Below, piece after piece: positions 1 through 6,261 of a stretch of DNA of 8,765 bases. The notes beneath the pieces are model-generated. The model made no database searches and was not told the DNA's origin. It was given only the letters and a program-made list of their open reading frames with translations. Numbering within the stretch: the stretch's first letter is position 1; every line of letters starts with the position of its first letter. The stretch is from Alphaproteobacteria bacterium (GTDB lineage: Bacteria > Pseudomonadota > Alphaproteobacteria > Micropepsales > Micropepsaceae), in assembly GCA_028869725.1 (NCBI GenBank), contig JAGWRJ010000095.1, positions 1 to 8,765 on the forward strand, in the 5' to 3' direction. Made by a program: the position numbers and the translations under genes.

Positions 1-880
1 CCTTGTTGCGCGAGCTGTCCGGGGAATCGAAGTTGATCTCGCCGACCTTGAGCAGCGCAAAATAGCGCTCGCCGTCCTTGGGCGGGCGGATCAACCCCGA
101 CACGGTATCGCCGGTGCGCAGGTTGAAGCGGCGGATCTGGCTGGGGCTGACGTAGATGTCGTCGGGGCCGGCCAGGTAGCTCTCGTCGGCCGAACGCAGG
201 AAGCCGAAGCCGTCCTGCAGGATCTCCAGCACGCCCTCGGCCCAGATGCCGCCGCCGGCGCGGGCGTGCGCCTTGAGGATGTTGAAGATCACGTCCTGGC
301 GGCGCTGCCGGGCCACGCCTTCCTGGATGCCCAGCGACTCGGCGAAGGCCAGCAGCTGCGGCGCCTTCATGCGCTTGAGTTCGGTGAGGTTGATCAGGTT
401 GTCGTTGCTGCCGACGTCACCGCTCTCGTCGTCGTCCATCGGCAGGCCGTTCGGGTTGCGCTGGCCGCCGCCGCCCCCCTGGTTGCCCCGCTGGCCGCGC
501 TCGTGGCGGCGGCGCCGGCCGCGGTCGTTGCGGTCGTTGCGGCGTTCGTTGTTGCCCTGGCCGCCCCCCTGGCCGCCGTTCGGATTGCCGCCGTTGCCCT
601 GGCCACCGCCCGGCTGGCCCTGGGCCGGCTGGTTGCCCTGCGGGGCAGGCGCGGGGGCCGGGGCGGAGGCCTGCGAGGCCCCGCCTTCTGGCGACGGGCG
701 CTCGACCGGGAGACTGGCCTGCACCGGTGCCGGAGCGGCCGGCGCGGACGTACTGGCCAGCGCGTCGGCGCCGGCCTTGGCCGCTGCGCTCTTGCGCGGT
801 GCGCGCTGGCGGGGCTCGCCGGCAGGCCGGTTCTCGGCGCCGTCGGCGTCGTGGGGTGCTTTGCTTTCGATATCGGACAC
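1..880 (-). CDS. rho: Transcription termination factor Rho, 5' part (runs off the left edge)
   Basis: Rho is a cytoplasmic hexameric RNA helicase that ends transcription at Rho-dependent sites. I read 293 codons on the minus strand from a GTG start at 880-878, preceded by a GAGG ribosome-binding site about 8 bases upstream. Residues 1-161 are an extension absent from E. coli Rho: an Ala/Pro-rich part (about 40-80), a Gly/Gln/Asn-rich part (81-111), an Arg/Asp/Asn patch (112-131), a second Gly-rich stretch (133-144) and an acidic stretch (149-160). The conserved protein starts near residue 162 with the Rho N domain (NLTELKR), followed by the CSD-like RNA-binding domain, with GFGFLRS at 224-230 and the GPDDIYVSPSQIRRF block at 238-252. 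The ATPase domain lies outside the window. Extensions of this kind are known in Xanthomonadaceae. The gene lies 151 bases downstream of trxA on the same strand. Identity is near certain; the exact start is likely. Confidence 0.95.
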   Translation of the reverse strand, partial: MSDIESKAPHDADGAENRPAGEPRQRAPRKSAAAKAGADALASTSAPAAPAPVQASLPVERPSPEGGASQASAPAPAPAPQGNQPAQGQPGGGQGNGGNPNGGQGGGQGNNERRNDRNDRGRRRRHERGQRGNQGGGGGQRNPNGLPMDDDESGDVGSNDNLINLTELKRMKAPQLLAFAESLGIQEGVARQRRQDVIFNILKAHARAGGGIWAEGVLEILQDGFGFLRSADESYLAGPDDIYVSPSQIRRFNLRTGDTVSGLIRPPKDGERYFALLKVGEINFDSPDSSRNK

Positions 881-945
881 GGGCAAACCTCGTCGGGGCG
901 CCGTTGCTACAGGAAGGAAGGGAAGGCATCGCGCGGAGTGCGCGG

Positions 946-963
946 CGGAACGGGACCGTTCCG
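946..963. repeat. Near-perfect 18-bp palindrome in the rho leader
   Basis: CGGAACGG and CCGTTCCG form 8-bp arms around a 2-base GA centre. In RNA this gives a tight hairpin; in DNA it could be an operator. It sits between the candidate rho promoter and the rho start codon. No T-run follows on the minus strand, so it does not look like an intrinsic terminator. Role unknown. Confidence 0.5.
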
Positions 964-975
964 GACAGGGCCGCG

Positions 976-1005
976 AATCTAGCACCCGCCGCGCGGCCCC
1001 GTAAA
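976..1005 (-). promoter_or_regulatory. Candidate extended -10 promoter for rho
   Basis: On the minus strand, a -35-like TTTACG (1005-1000) is followed after 18 bases by TAGATT (981-976), preceded by the extended -10 dinucleotide TG at 984-983. It lies in the trxA-rho gap and would start transcription near 969, giving rho a leader of about 90 nt that includes the palindrome at 946-963. It overlaps the GC-rich hairpin following trxA. This is a motif match only. Confidence 0.35.
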
Positions 1006-1014
1006 GCGCGGCGG
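986..1014 (-). terminator. GC-rich stem-loop just after trxA
   Basis: CCGCCGCGC (986-994) and GCGCGGCGG (1006-1014) make a 9-bp all-GC stem with an 11-base loop, about 18 bases past the trxA stop codon. The sequence after it on the minus strand (GTGCTAGATT) is not T-rich. It could be a weak or attenuating terminator, or a 3'-end stabiliser for trxA mRNA. The stem is certain; the function is a guess. Confidence 0.35.
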
Positions 1015-1031
1015 CGGGTAACGGGCGCCGG

Positions 1032-1358
1032 TCAGAGCGCCTTGTCGATCATCTGGGTCAGCTGGCCCTTGCCGACGGCGCCGATCTGGGTCGCCTCGAC
1101 CTTGCCGTTCTTGAACATCATCAGGGTGGGGATGCCGCGCACGCCGTAGGTGCGGGGGGTCTGCTGGTTCTGGTCGATGTTCAGCTTGACCACGCGCAGC
1201 TTGCCCTCGTACTGCCTGGCCAGCTCGTCCAGCACCGGCGCGATGGCCTTGCAGGGGCCGCACCATTCGGCCCAGAAGTCGAGCAGGACCGGGGTGTCGG
1301 ACTTGAGCACTTCCTGCTCGAAAGCGGCGTCGCTGACGTGGGTAATGAGATCGCTCAC
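1032..1358 (-). CDS. trxA: Thioredoxin 1
   Basis: Small cytoplasmic dithiol-disulfide oxidoreductase that supplies electrons to ribonucleotide reductase, methionine sulfoxide reductases and other targets. The 108-residue product has the usual family length. The active site is W32-C33-G34-P35-C36, the cis-proline is P77 in GIPTLM, and the buried acidic residue is D27. I chose the GTG start at 1358-1356 because it has a GGAG ribosome-binding site 8 bases upstream and matches the conserved N-terminus (SDLITHVSD). The frame is open for 75 more codons upstream, but that part looks non-coding. It lies upstream of rho on the same strand and is divergent from rhlB, the order found around rho in E. 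coli and xanthomonads. Identity is certain. Confidence 0.97.
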   Translation of the reverse strand: MSDLITHVSDAAFEQEVLKSDTPVLLDFWAEWCGPCKAIAPVLDELARQYEGKLRVVKLNIDQNQQTPRTYGVRGIPTLMMFKNGKVEATQIGAVGKGQLTQMIDKAL

Positions 1359-1508
1359 CGGTGATTCTCCGAGGGTAGACGGTGGGATGAGGGCGACCGC
1401 GCGGCCTGCATCGGCTACACTGGGGCGCCCATGAAGCGCGGGTCGTTCCGTCGTGGGGAAACTGGATCGCCGTTGCGGCGAAGTTCCATTCCAGCCTAAC
1501 TCGGGGCG

Positions 1509-1526
1509 CGATTCAAGCGATTCAAG
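1509..1526. repeat. Tandem direct repeat, 2 x 9 bp
   Basis: CGATTCAAG occurs twice back to back (1509-1517 and 1518-1526) in the trxA-rhlB intergenic region. It may be a short slippage product or a paired binding site. Nothing else supports a role. Confidence 0.55.
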
Positions 1527-1553
1527 GCACCGGCCAGCGGGTGGTTCCGTTGA

Positions 1554-1594
1554 CATAGGCAAGGGTCCGGCCCAACCGCCCATCCTTGCCTATG
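1554..1594. repeat. 11-bp perfect inverted repeat in the rhlB upstream region
   Basis: CATAGGCAAGG (1554-1564) and CCTTGCCTATG (1584-1594) are exact reverse complements separated by 19 bases. A second small stem inside the loop, CGG (1568-1570) with CCG (1576-1578), could stack on it. The left arm overlaps the only consensus TTGACA in the region (1550-1555). There is no T-run on either side, so a standard terminator is unlikely. It could be an RNA hairpin in the rhlB leader or a binding site for a dimeric regulator. Confidence 0.6.
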
Positions 1595-1782
1595 CCAGCG
1601 GAGCTGCCGGCCCGGGCCATCCCATGCCGGCGCCCGCCTCGGTGCGCAACGGCGGCGCGCGGACCTGGCTCCGCCCGACGCCCGCGCCTCCCTCCCGCGC
1701 CGTACCACCACCTGTCCCAAGGCCATGCGGCGGCGGGACCGGGCTGGCGCCCCGCGCCGCCTGCCAGAGACTGCTATCCGAC

Positions 1783-3102
1783 ATGTCCGAAACCGTTCTC
1801 ACCGATACGTTCTTTACCAACTTCGACCTGCATCCGCTGCTCGCCCAGGGCCTGGCCGACGCCGGCTTCACCCGCTGCACGCCGATCCAGGAGCTGACCC
1901 TGCCGGTCGCCCTGTCCGGTCGCGACGTCGCCGGCCAGGCGCAGACCGGCACCGGCAAGACCTGCGCCTTCCTGGTCGCCATGATGAACCGCCTGCTGAC
2001 CCAGCCGGCCGCGGCCGACCGCAAGGATTCCGACCCGCGAGCCCTGGTGATCGCGCCGACCCGCGAGCTGGCGATCCAGATCGATGCCTCGCTCAGAACC
2101 TATGGCCGGGCCCTGAAGCTGCGCCAGTGCGTGATTTTTGGCGGCGTGAGCCAGAACCGGCAGGTACAGGATTTGGCCAAGGGCGTGGATGTGCTCGTTG
2201 CAACGCCCGGGCGCCTGCTCGATCTTATCACCCAGCGCCATCTGCGTCTGGACCATGTGGAAGTGTTCATCGTCGATGAAGCAGACCGCATGCTCGACAT
2301 GGGCTTTATCCGAGATGTCCGACGTATCGTCGCGATGCTGCCCAAGGCCCGGCAATCCATGCTGTTTTCGGCGACCATGCCCGATGATGTGGTCAAGCTT
2401 GTTGGTGACATGCTGAAAGAGCCCGAACGGATCGAGATCGTACCCCAGTCACGACCGGCAGAGCGCATCGAGCAACGCGTTCTGTTCGCCGAGAGCCGGC
2501 AAAAGCGTAGCGTGCTCGCCCGCCTGTTGCGCGATCCGGACGTCAAGCGCGCCATCGTCTTCACCCGCACCAAGCACGGCGCCAACAAGGTCGCTGAAGC
2601 ACTGGAAAAGACCGGATTTTTGGCTGAAGCGATTCATGGCAACAAATCCCAGAATGCCCGTCAGCGTGCGCTGGCCCGCTTTCGCAGCGGCGAGGCGCCG
2701 ATCCTTGTCGCCACCGATATCGCGGCACGCGGCATCGATGTCGATGAGATCACCCACGTCATCAATTTCGAATTGCCCAACGAGCCGGAAAGCTATGTTC
2801 ATCGCATTGGCCGCACGGCGCGTGCCGGTGCCAGTGGCGTCGCAATTTCGCTGGTTGATGAGAGCGAAAAAGGTCTCCTGCGCCAGATCGAACGCGTCAC
2901 GCGCCAGCGTATCCAGATCGTGCCGCCGCCAGAGGGCGTAGCCGAGAAGACGCCAGATCCCCAGCCGGTCCGCCCGGCTGCGCGTCCACCACATAACGCC
3001 GCCGAGCGTACGCCCGGGCGCGAAGGACGCCGTCGTCCCCGGCGCAAATCCCGCGCTGGTCGGGCGCAAACCTCGGCGCCGGCCGCCCAGGCGTCACGCT
3101 AA
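1783..3102 (+). CDS. DEAD-box RNA helicase, apparent RhlB/RhlE chimera
   Basis: ATP-dependent RNA helicase of 439 residues with every core motif present: Q motif GFTRCTPIQ (28-36), motif I AQTGTGKT (53-60), Ia PTRELA (92-97), Ib TPGR (141-144), II DEAD (165-168), III SAT (196-198), V ATDIAARGIDV (310-320) and VI HRIGRTARAG (340-349). A basic tail follows (about 405-428, Arg-rich). The start at 1783 (MSETVLTD) matches the xanthomonad RhlB N-terminus, though the ribosome-binding site is weak. Residues 1 to about 100 look like xanthomonad RhlB. From about 101 on, the sequence (DASLRTYGR, VIFGGVSQN, VDVLVATPGRLLDL) looks like alphaproteobacterial RhlE, and it lacks the long RhlB tail (xanthomonad RhlB is about 570 residues). 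By hand count, codons ending in A or T rise from about 8 in the first 100 to about 26 in the next 100. That it is a helicase is certain; whether it is one natural gene is doubtful. Confidence 0.9.
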   Translation: MSETVLTDTFFTNFDLHPLLAQGLADAGFTRCTPIQELTLPVALSGRDVAGQAQTGTGKTCAFLVAMMNRLLTQPAAADRKDSDPRALVIAPTRELAIQIDASLRTYGRALKLRQCVIFGGVSQNRQVQDLAKGVDVLVATPGRLLDLITQRHLRLDHVEVFIVDEADRMLDMGFIRDVRRIVAMLPKARQSMLFSATMPDDVVKLVGDMLKEPERIEIVPQSRPAERIEQRVLFAESRQKRSVLARLLRDPDVKRAIVFTRTKHGANKVAEALEKTGFLAEAIHGNKSQNARQRALARFRSGEAPILVATDIAARGIDVDEITHVINFELPNEPESYVHRIGRTARAGASGVAISLVDESEKGLLRQIERVTRQRIQIVPPPEGVAEKTPDPQPVRPAARPPHNAAERTPGREGRRRPRRKSRAGRAQTSAPAAQASR

Positions 3103-3125
3103 TCCCGCGCACGGGCCGGTATCGT

Positions 3126-4556
3126 TCAGTGGGCCTGGGCCGTGTAGTCTGCAAGCACGCGGGCCACGACTTCGGTCACGTTCTTGCCGGTTGGAATGTG
3201 CAGGAATTCATTGGGGCCATGCGCATTGGAGTGGGGGCCAAGCACGCCCGTGATGACAAACTGGGTGTCCGGAAATTTGGCGCCCAGCATGCCCATGAAC
3301 GGGATCGAACCACCTTCTCCCATCATCGCGGCCGGACGGCCAAAGGCCGCCTCTGAGGCCTGTACGATACTCTGTGCAAGCCAGGGCGCCAGCGCCGGTG
3401 CATTCCAGCCTCCTTGCCCCGGTTCTTCGACGAACTCCACCTTGGCCCCGTAGGGCGGGTCGCGCTCCAGTTCAGCCTTGAGCGCGGCGGTGGCCCTGGC
3501 GGCATCGACGGTGGGAGGCAGACGCATCGAAAGCTTGGCGGTGGTGAAGGGGCGCAGCACATTGCCTGCATTCTGGGGTTCGGGAGCGCCTGCCAGTCCG
3601 ACGGTCGACAGGGCCGGACGCCAGGTGCGGTTGAGTACCTGTTCGGCCGGATCCTCGCCCATCGCCGTCATGCCTGGCAGGAACGGAAACTTGCTGTAGA
3701 CCGCAGCGCCGAGCGCCTTGGCCGCTTCGCGCGCCTGCGCCCGGCGTTCGTCCGGGATCTGGCAGTAAAGGGCATCGAGTTTGATGCGTCCGGTTTCAGC
3801 CTCTTCGACGCGTTCAAGCAGGCTGCGCAGGATGCGGAAGGAGGACGGAACAATGCCTGAGGCATCGCCTGAATGTACGCCTTCCTCGAGCACACGCACG
3901 GTGAGATTGCCCATCGCGATACCGCGCAAGGAGGTAGTCAGCCATAGCCGCTCGTAATCGCCGCAACCCGAATCGAGACAGACGACAAGGGCAGGCTTGC
4001 CCAGACGCGGCGCAAGATGATCGACATAGGCGGGCAGGTCGTAGCTGCCGGATTCCTCGCAGGCCTCGATCAGGATGCAGCAGGGGGCATGGGCAATGTG
4101 CTGGTCGCGCAGACCAAGAATGGCCGTCAGCGCACCGAACATCGCGTACCCGTCATCTGCCCCTCCGCGCCCATAGAGCCGCTCGCCCTTGAGCTGGGGC
4201 GTCCACGGACCGAGCCCTTCCGACCAGCCTGTCATTTCCGGCTGCTTGTCGAGATGGCCGTACAAAAGGACCGGCGCCGCGCGCTCGGCCCCGCCGGTTC
4301 CGGGGATCTCGATCAGGATGACGGGCGTCCGTCCCTCGAGCCGCACCACCTCAAGGCGGGCGCCGTCGATGGCGCCAAGACGCGTTTCGGCCCAGCCGGC
4401 AAGCAGGGCGACAGCCCGTTCCATATGGCCATGCTCACGCCAGGAGGGATCAAAATGCGGGGATTTGTTGGGAATACGGATATAGTCGATCAGGGTGGGG
4501 ACGATCTCCTCATCCCAGCTCCGGCCGATAAAGGATTTGAGCCGCTTTCCATCCAT
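3126..4556 (-). CDS. M20 family metallodipeptidase (carnosinase/CNDP-like)
   Basis: Probable cytoplasmic di-zinc peptidase of 476 residues. Ligands expected from the M20 family are visible: H101 with D103 (LYGHLDKQPE), bridging D134 (RGGADDGYA), the general base and zinc glutamates E167-E168 (EACEESGS), D195 (CLDSG) and a C-terminal histidine at H446 (NAHGPNE). The dimerisation-domain block with H228 (GVHSGDASG) also fits. Length and layout resemble the CNDP-type dipeptidases more than DapE or ArgE. I chose the ATG at 4556-4554 because a strong GAGGAGG site lies 7 bases upstream; the longer frame to 4694 overlaps the divergent chorismate mutase gene. It has no signal peptide. It is convergent with the helicase gene (23-base gap, no clear terminator). 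Substrate cannot be read from the sequence. Confidence 0.92.
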   Translation of the reverse strand: MDGKRLKSFIGRSWDEEIVPTLIDYIRIPNKSPHFDPSWREHGHMERAVALLAGWAETRLGAIDGARLEVVRLEGRTPVILIEIPGTGGAERAAPVLLYGHLDKQPEMTGWSEGLGPWTPQLKGERLYGRGGADDGYAMFGALTAILGLRDQHIAHAPCCILIEACEESGSYDLPAYVDHLAPRLGKPALVVCLDSGCGDYERLWLTTSLRGIAMGNLTVRVLEEGVHSGDASGIVPSSFRILRSLLERVEEAETGRIKLDALYCQIPDERRAQAREAAKALGAAVYSKFPFLPGMTAMGEDPAEQVLNRTWRPALSTVGLAGAPEPQNAGNVLRPFTTAKLSMRLPPTVDAARATAALKAELERDPPYGAKVEFVEEPGQGGWNAPALAPWLAQSIVQASEAAFGRPAAMMGEGGSIPFMGMLGAKFPDTQFVITGVLGPHSNAHGPNEFLHIPTGKNVTEVVARVLADYTAQAH

Positions 4557-4571
4557 GGTGCGCCCTCCTCT

Positions 4572-4612
4572 TGCTCTGCTATGCGCGGCTCCCCTATGAC
4601 AGAGGCAGAGCA
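4572..4612 (+). promoter_or_regulatory. Candidate aroQ promoter flanked by an 8-bp inverted repeat
   Basis: In the 73-base gap between the divergent peptidase and chorismate mutase genes, TTGCTC (4571-4576) and TATGAC (4595-4600) are spaced by 18 bases and would start transcription near 4607. TGCTCTGC (4572-4579) and GCAGAGCA (4605-4612) are exact reverse complements flanking the -10. Both signals are short; this is a motif match only. Confidence 0.3.
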
Positions 4613-4629
4613 GAGGGAAAAGGGCCAAC

Positions 4630-4920
4630 ATGCAGAGCGATCCGGAACTGCAGCGCCTGCGCGAATCCATCGACAATATCGACGCGGCACTCATTCATTT
4701 GCTGGCCGAGCGCTTCAAATGTACGCAGGCCGTAGGTCAGCTCAAGGCGACCCACGGACTGGCCGCGGCCGATCCGGAACGTGAGGCCCAGCAGATCGCC
4801 CGTTTGCGGCGGCTGGCCGAAGCCGCCAAGCTCGATCCGGATTTTGCCGAGAAATTCCTCGGTTTCATCGTCAAAGAAGTGATCCGTCACCACGAAGCAA
4901 TCCGCGTCGCGGGTCGTTGA
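4630..4920 (+). CDS. aroQ: Monofunctional chorismate mutase, AroQ class
   Basis: Converts chorismate to prephenate, the branch point toward phenylalanine and tyrosine. The 96-residue all-helical product has the length of a single AroQ domain. It lines up with the E. coli P-protein mutase domain nearly without gaps: R11, R28, K39, D48, R51 and E52 are all present. At the positions matching E. coli S84 and Q88 it has V84 and H88. There is no fused prephenate dehydratase or dehydrogenase domain and no signal peptide, so it is a cytoplasmic stand-alone enzyme. An AGGG-like ribosome-binding site precedes the ATG. It is divergent from the peptidase gene and 92 bases upstream of the acyl-CoA dehydrogenase cluster, which has no metabolic link to it. 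Its last bases are part of a 16-bp palindrome. Confidence 0.9.
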   Translation: MQSDPELQRLRESIDNIDAALIHLLAERFKCTQAVGQLKATHGLAAADPEREAQQIARLRRLAEAAKLDPDFAEKFLGFIVKEVIRHHEAIRVAGR

Positions 4921-4932
4921 CCTATAGGTCAA
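4917..4932. promoter_or_regulatory. Perfect 16-bp palindrome, candidate operator of the acyl-CoA module
   Basis: TTGACCTATAGGTCAA is an exact palindrome that includes the chorismate mutase stop codon (TGA, 4918-4920) and ends 80 bases before the first acyl-CoA dehydrogenase. Its size and symmetry suit a TetR-type or similar dimeric repressor, which often controls beta-oxidation genes. The left half also reads as a -35-like TTGACC, but I see no convincing -10 at the right spacing. The palindrome is certain; its role is inferred. Confidence 0.55.
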
Positions 4933-5012
4933 GCCGCGGCGCATTTGCACTCTTGCCAAGTTCGACACAAGGCTGACAGATTGTCGGCCGTCCCGTTCTC
5001 CGGAGCCTTGCC

Positions 5013-6197
5013 ATGGATCTCAGTTTTTCGCCCGAAGACGAAGCCTTCCGTCGGGAAGTGCGCGACTTCATTGCCAACAACTACCCCGAGCGCCTCAAGG
5101 GCAAGGCCCGGCGCGAATTCTCCGATCGGGAAGATTTTCTCGCCTGGCAGAAGGTCCTCTACAAGAAGGGCTGGGTTGCTCCGCTCTGGCCCAAGGAATA
5201 TGGCGGCACGGGCTGGACCATCACCCAGCGCTACATCTTCAACGAAGAATGTGCGCGCGCCGAGACCCCGCAATTGCTGGCCTTTGGTCTTTCCATGGTG
5301 GGCCCGGTGATTTTCACCTTTGGCAACGAAGCTCAGAAGAAGCGCTTCCTGCCGCGCATCCTGTCGGCAGAAGACTGGTGGTGTCAGGGCTATTCGGAGC
5401 CGGGCTCCGGCAGTGATCTTGCCAGTCTCAAGACCCGGGCCGTGCGCGAAGGGGACCATTATATCGTCAATGGTCAGAAGACCTGGACCACCCTGGCCCA
5501 GTTTGCCGACTGGATCTTCTGTCTGGTTCGGACCGATCCCAATGTGAAGCAGCAGGAAGGCATTTCCTTCCTGCTGATCGACATGAAGACCCCAGGCATC
5601 ACCGTCAAGCCGATCATCCTGATGGACGGTGCCCATGAGGTGAACGAAGTCTTCTTCGACAATGTGAAGGTGCCGGCGGAAAACCTGATCGGCGAGGAGA
5701 ACAAGGGCTGGACCTACGCCAAGTTCCTCCTGGTAAACGAACGCTCCGGGATCGCCGGTGTGGCCCGCTCCAAGAAGCAGATCGAACGGCTGAAGGAAAT
5801 CGCTGCTGCGGAAACCGTTGATGGTGCGCCCCTGATCGGTACCGACGAGTTCTCACGCAAGGTCGCCGAACTCGAGATTGATCTGACCGCCCTTGAGTTC
5901 ACGGAGCTGCGCACGCTTGCCCAGGAAGCCAGCGGCAAGCATGCGGGGCCGGAAAGCTCGATACTCAAGATCAAGGGTACCGAAGTGCAGCAACGTATTA
6001 CCGAACTGACGCTCGAGGCAGTCGGCTATTATGCCTATCCCTTCGCGCGTGCCTTCGGTGACAATGAATTCCCGCCTGGTCCGGATTATGCAGTTGGCCA
6101 ATCCGGTACATATTTCAACATGCGCAAGACCTCGATTTATGGTGGTTCCAACGAGATCCAGCGCAACATCATCGCCAAGGCGGTGCTGGGACTTTAA
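5013..6197 (+). CDS. Acyl-CoA dehydrogenase, pimeloyl-CoA dehydrogenase large-subunit type
   Basis: FAD-dependent enzyme that makes the alpha-beta double bond in an acyl-CoA. The 394-residue protein has the full acyl-CoA dehydrogenase fold: N-terminal helices (1 to about 122), a beta domain with the signature YSEPGSGSDLASL (127-139), and C-terminal helices ending in IYGGSNEIQRNI (375-386). The catalytic Glu position used by medium-chain enzymes is Gly here (YGG). E243 in VNERSGIAG sits where isovaleryl- and long-chain-type enzymes carry their base, so E243 is the likely catalytic residue. A CGGAG ribosome-binding site precedes the ATG by 7 bases. A second acyl-CoA dehydrogenase gene follows after 64 bases. 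This large/small pairing resembles PimC-PimD and the heterotetrameric FadE pairs of steroid degradation. The substrate is probably bulky or dicarboxylic, but this is inferred. Confidence 0.9.
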   Translation: MDLSFSPEDEAFRREVRDFIANNYPERLKGKARREFSDREDFLAWQKVLYKKGWVAPLWPKEYGGTGWTITQRYIFNEECARAETPQLLAFGLSMVGPVIFTFGNEAQKKRFLPRILSAEDWWCQGYSEPGSGSDLASLKTRAVREGDHYIVNGQKTWTTLAQFADWIFCLVRTDPNVKQQEGISFLLIDMKTPGITVKPIILMDGAHEVNEVFFDNVKVPAENLIGEENKGWTYAKFLLVNERSGIAGVARSKKQIERLKEIAAAETVDGAPLIGTDEFSRKVAELEIDLTALEFTELRTLAQEASGKHAGPESSILKIKGTEVQQRITELTLEAVGYYAYPFARAFGDNEFPPGPDYAVGQSGTYFNMRKTSIYGGSNEIQRNIIAKAVLGL

Positions 6198-6204
6198 TCC
6201 GCGG

Positions 6205-6231
6205 CAGATGGGGCGAATGTTCGCCAATCTG
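6205..6231 (+). repeat. Hairpin between the two acyl-CoA dehydrogenase genes
   Basis: GGCGAA (6212-6217) and TTCGCC (6220-6225) form a tight stem. An outer stem of CAGAT (6205-6209) with ATCTG (6227-6231) is stacked on it, with a small GG/A bulge. A further copy, ATTCGCC (6233-6239), could pair instead with GGCGAAT (6212-6218). It lies 8 bases after the first stop codon and about 30 before the next start. It may stabilise or process the mRNA; no T-run follows. Confidence 0.45.
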
Positions 6232-6261
6232 TATTCGCCTGCCGGTTAGAAGAGGGCTCTT

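Larger units (their letters stand above)
1359..1782. other. Divergent trxA-rhlB intergenic region
   Basis: This 424-base stretch holds no gene I can support. It contains a candidate plus-strand -10 (TACACT, 1416-1421) with only a poor -35, a 9-bp tandem repeat (1509-1526), a perfect TTGACA hexamer (1550-1555) with no matching -10, and an 11-bp inverted repeat (1554-1594). An open frame through it in phase with the helicase has composition and content unlike a conserved protein and is best read as leader DNA. If transcription starts near 1428, rhlB would have a leader of about 350 nt. Confidence 0.6.

Noticed and set aside
246..1004. Long plus-strand open frames opposite rho
   Set aside because: They are antisense shadows of the GC-rich Rho N-terminal coding sequence, with Arg/Pro/Trp-rich or Ala/Val-rich products and no domain.
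1431..1499. Short 22-codon plus-strand frame after the TACACT motif
   Set aside because: No ribosome-binding site and no recognisable product; too short to support.
1359..1583. Upstream 75-codon extension of the thioredoxin frame
   Set aside because: Thioredoxin is complete at 108 residues from the GTG at 1358, which has its own ribosome-binding site.
1453..1782. In-frame 110-codon N-terminal extension of the helicase
   Set aside because: It has no recognisable domain, is Pro/Gly/Arg-rich as random GC-rich DNA would be, contains the inverted repeat, and the protein from 1783 already matches the RhlB N-terminus.
3103..3125. Possible bidirectional terminator between the helicase and peptidase genes
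   Set aside because: The 23-base gap contains no stem-loop or T-run.
4557..4694. Longer peptidase frame with a hydrophobic segment resembling a signal peptide
   Set aside because: It overlaps the divergent chorismate mutase gene and its promoter area, while a strong ribosome-binding site supports the start at 4556.
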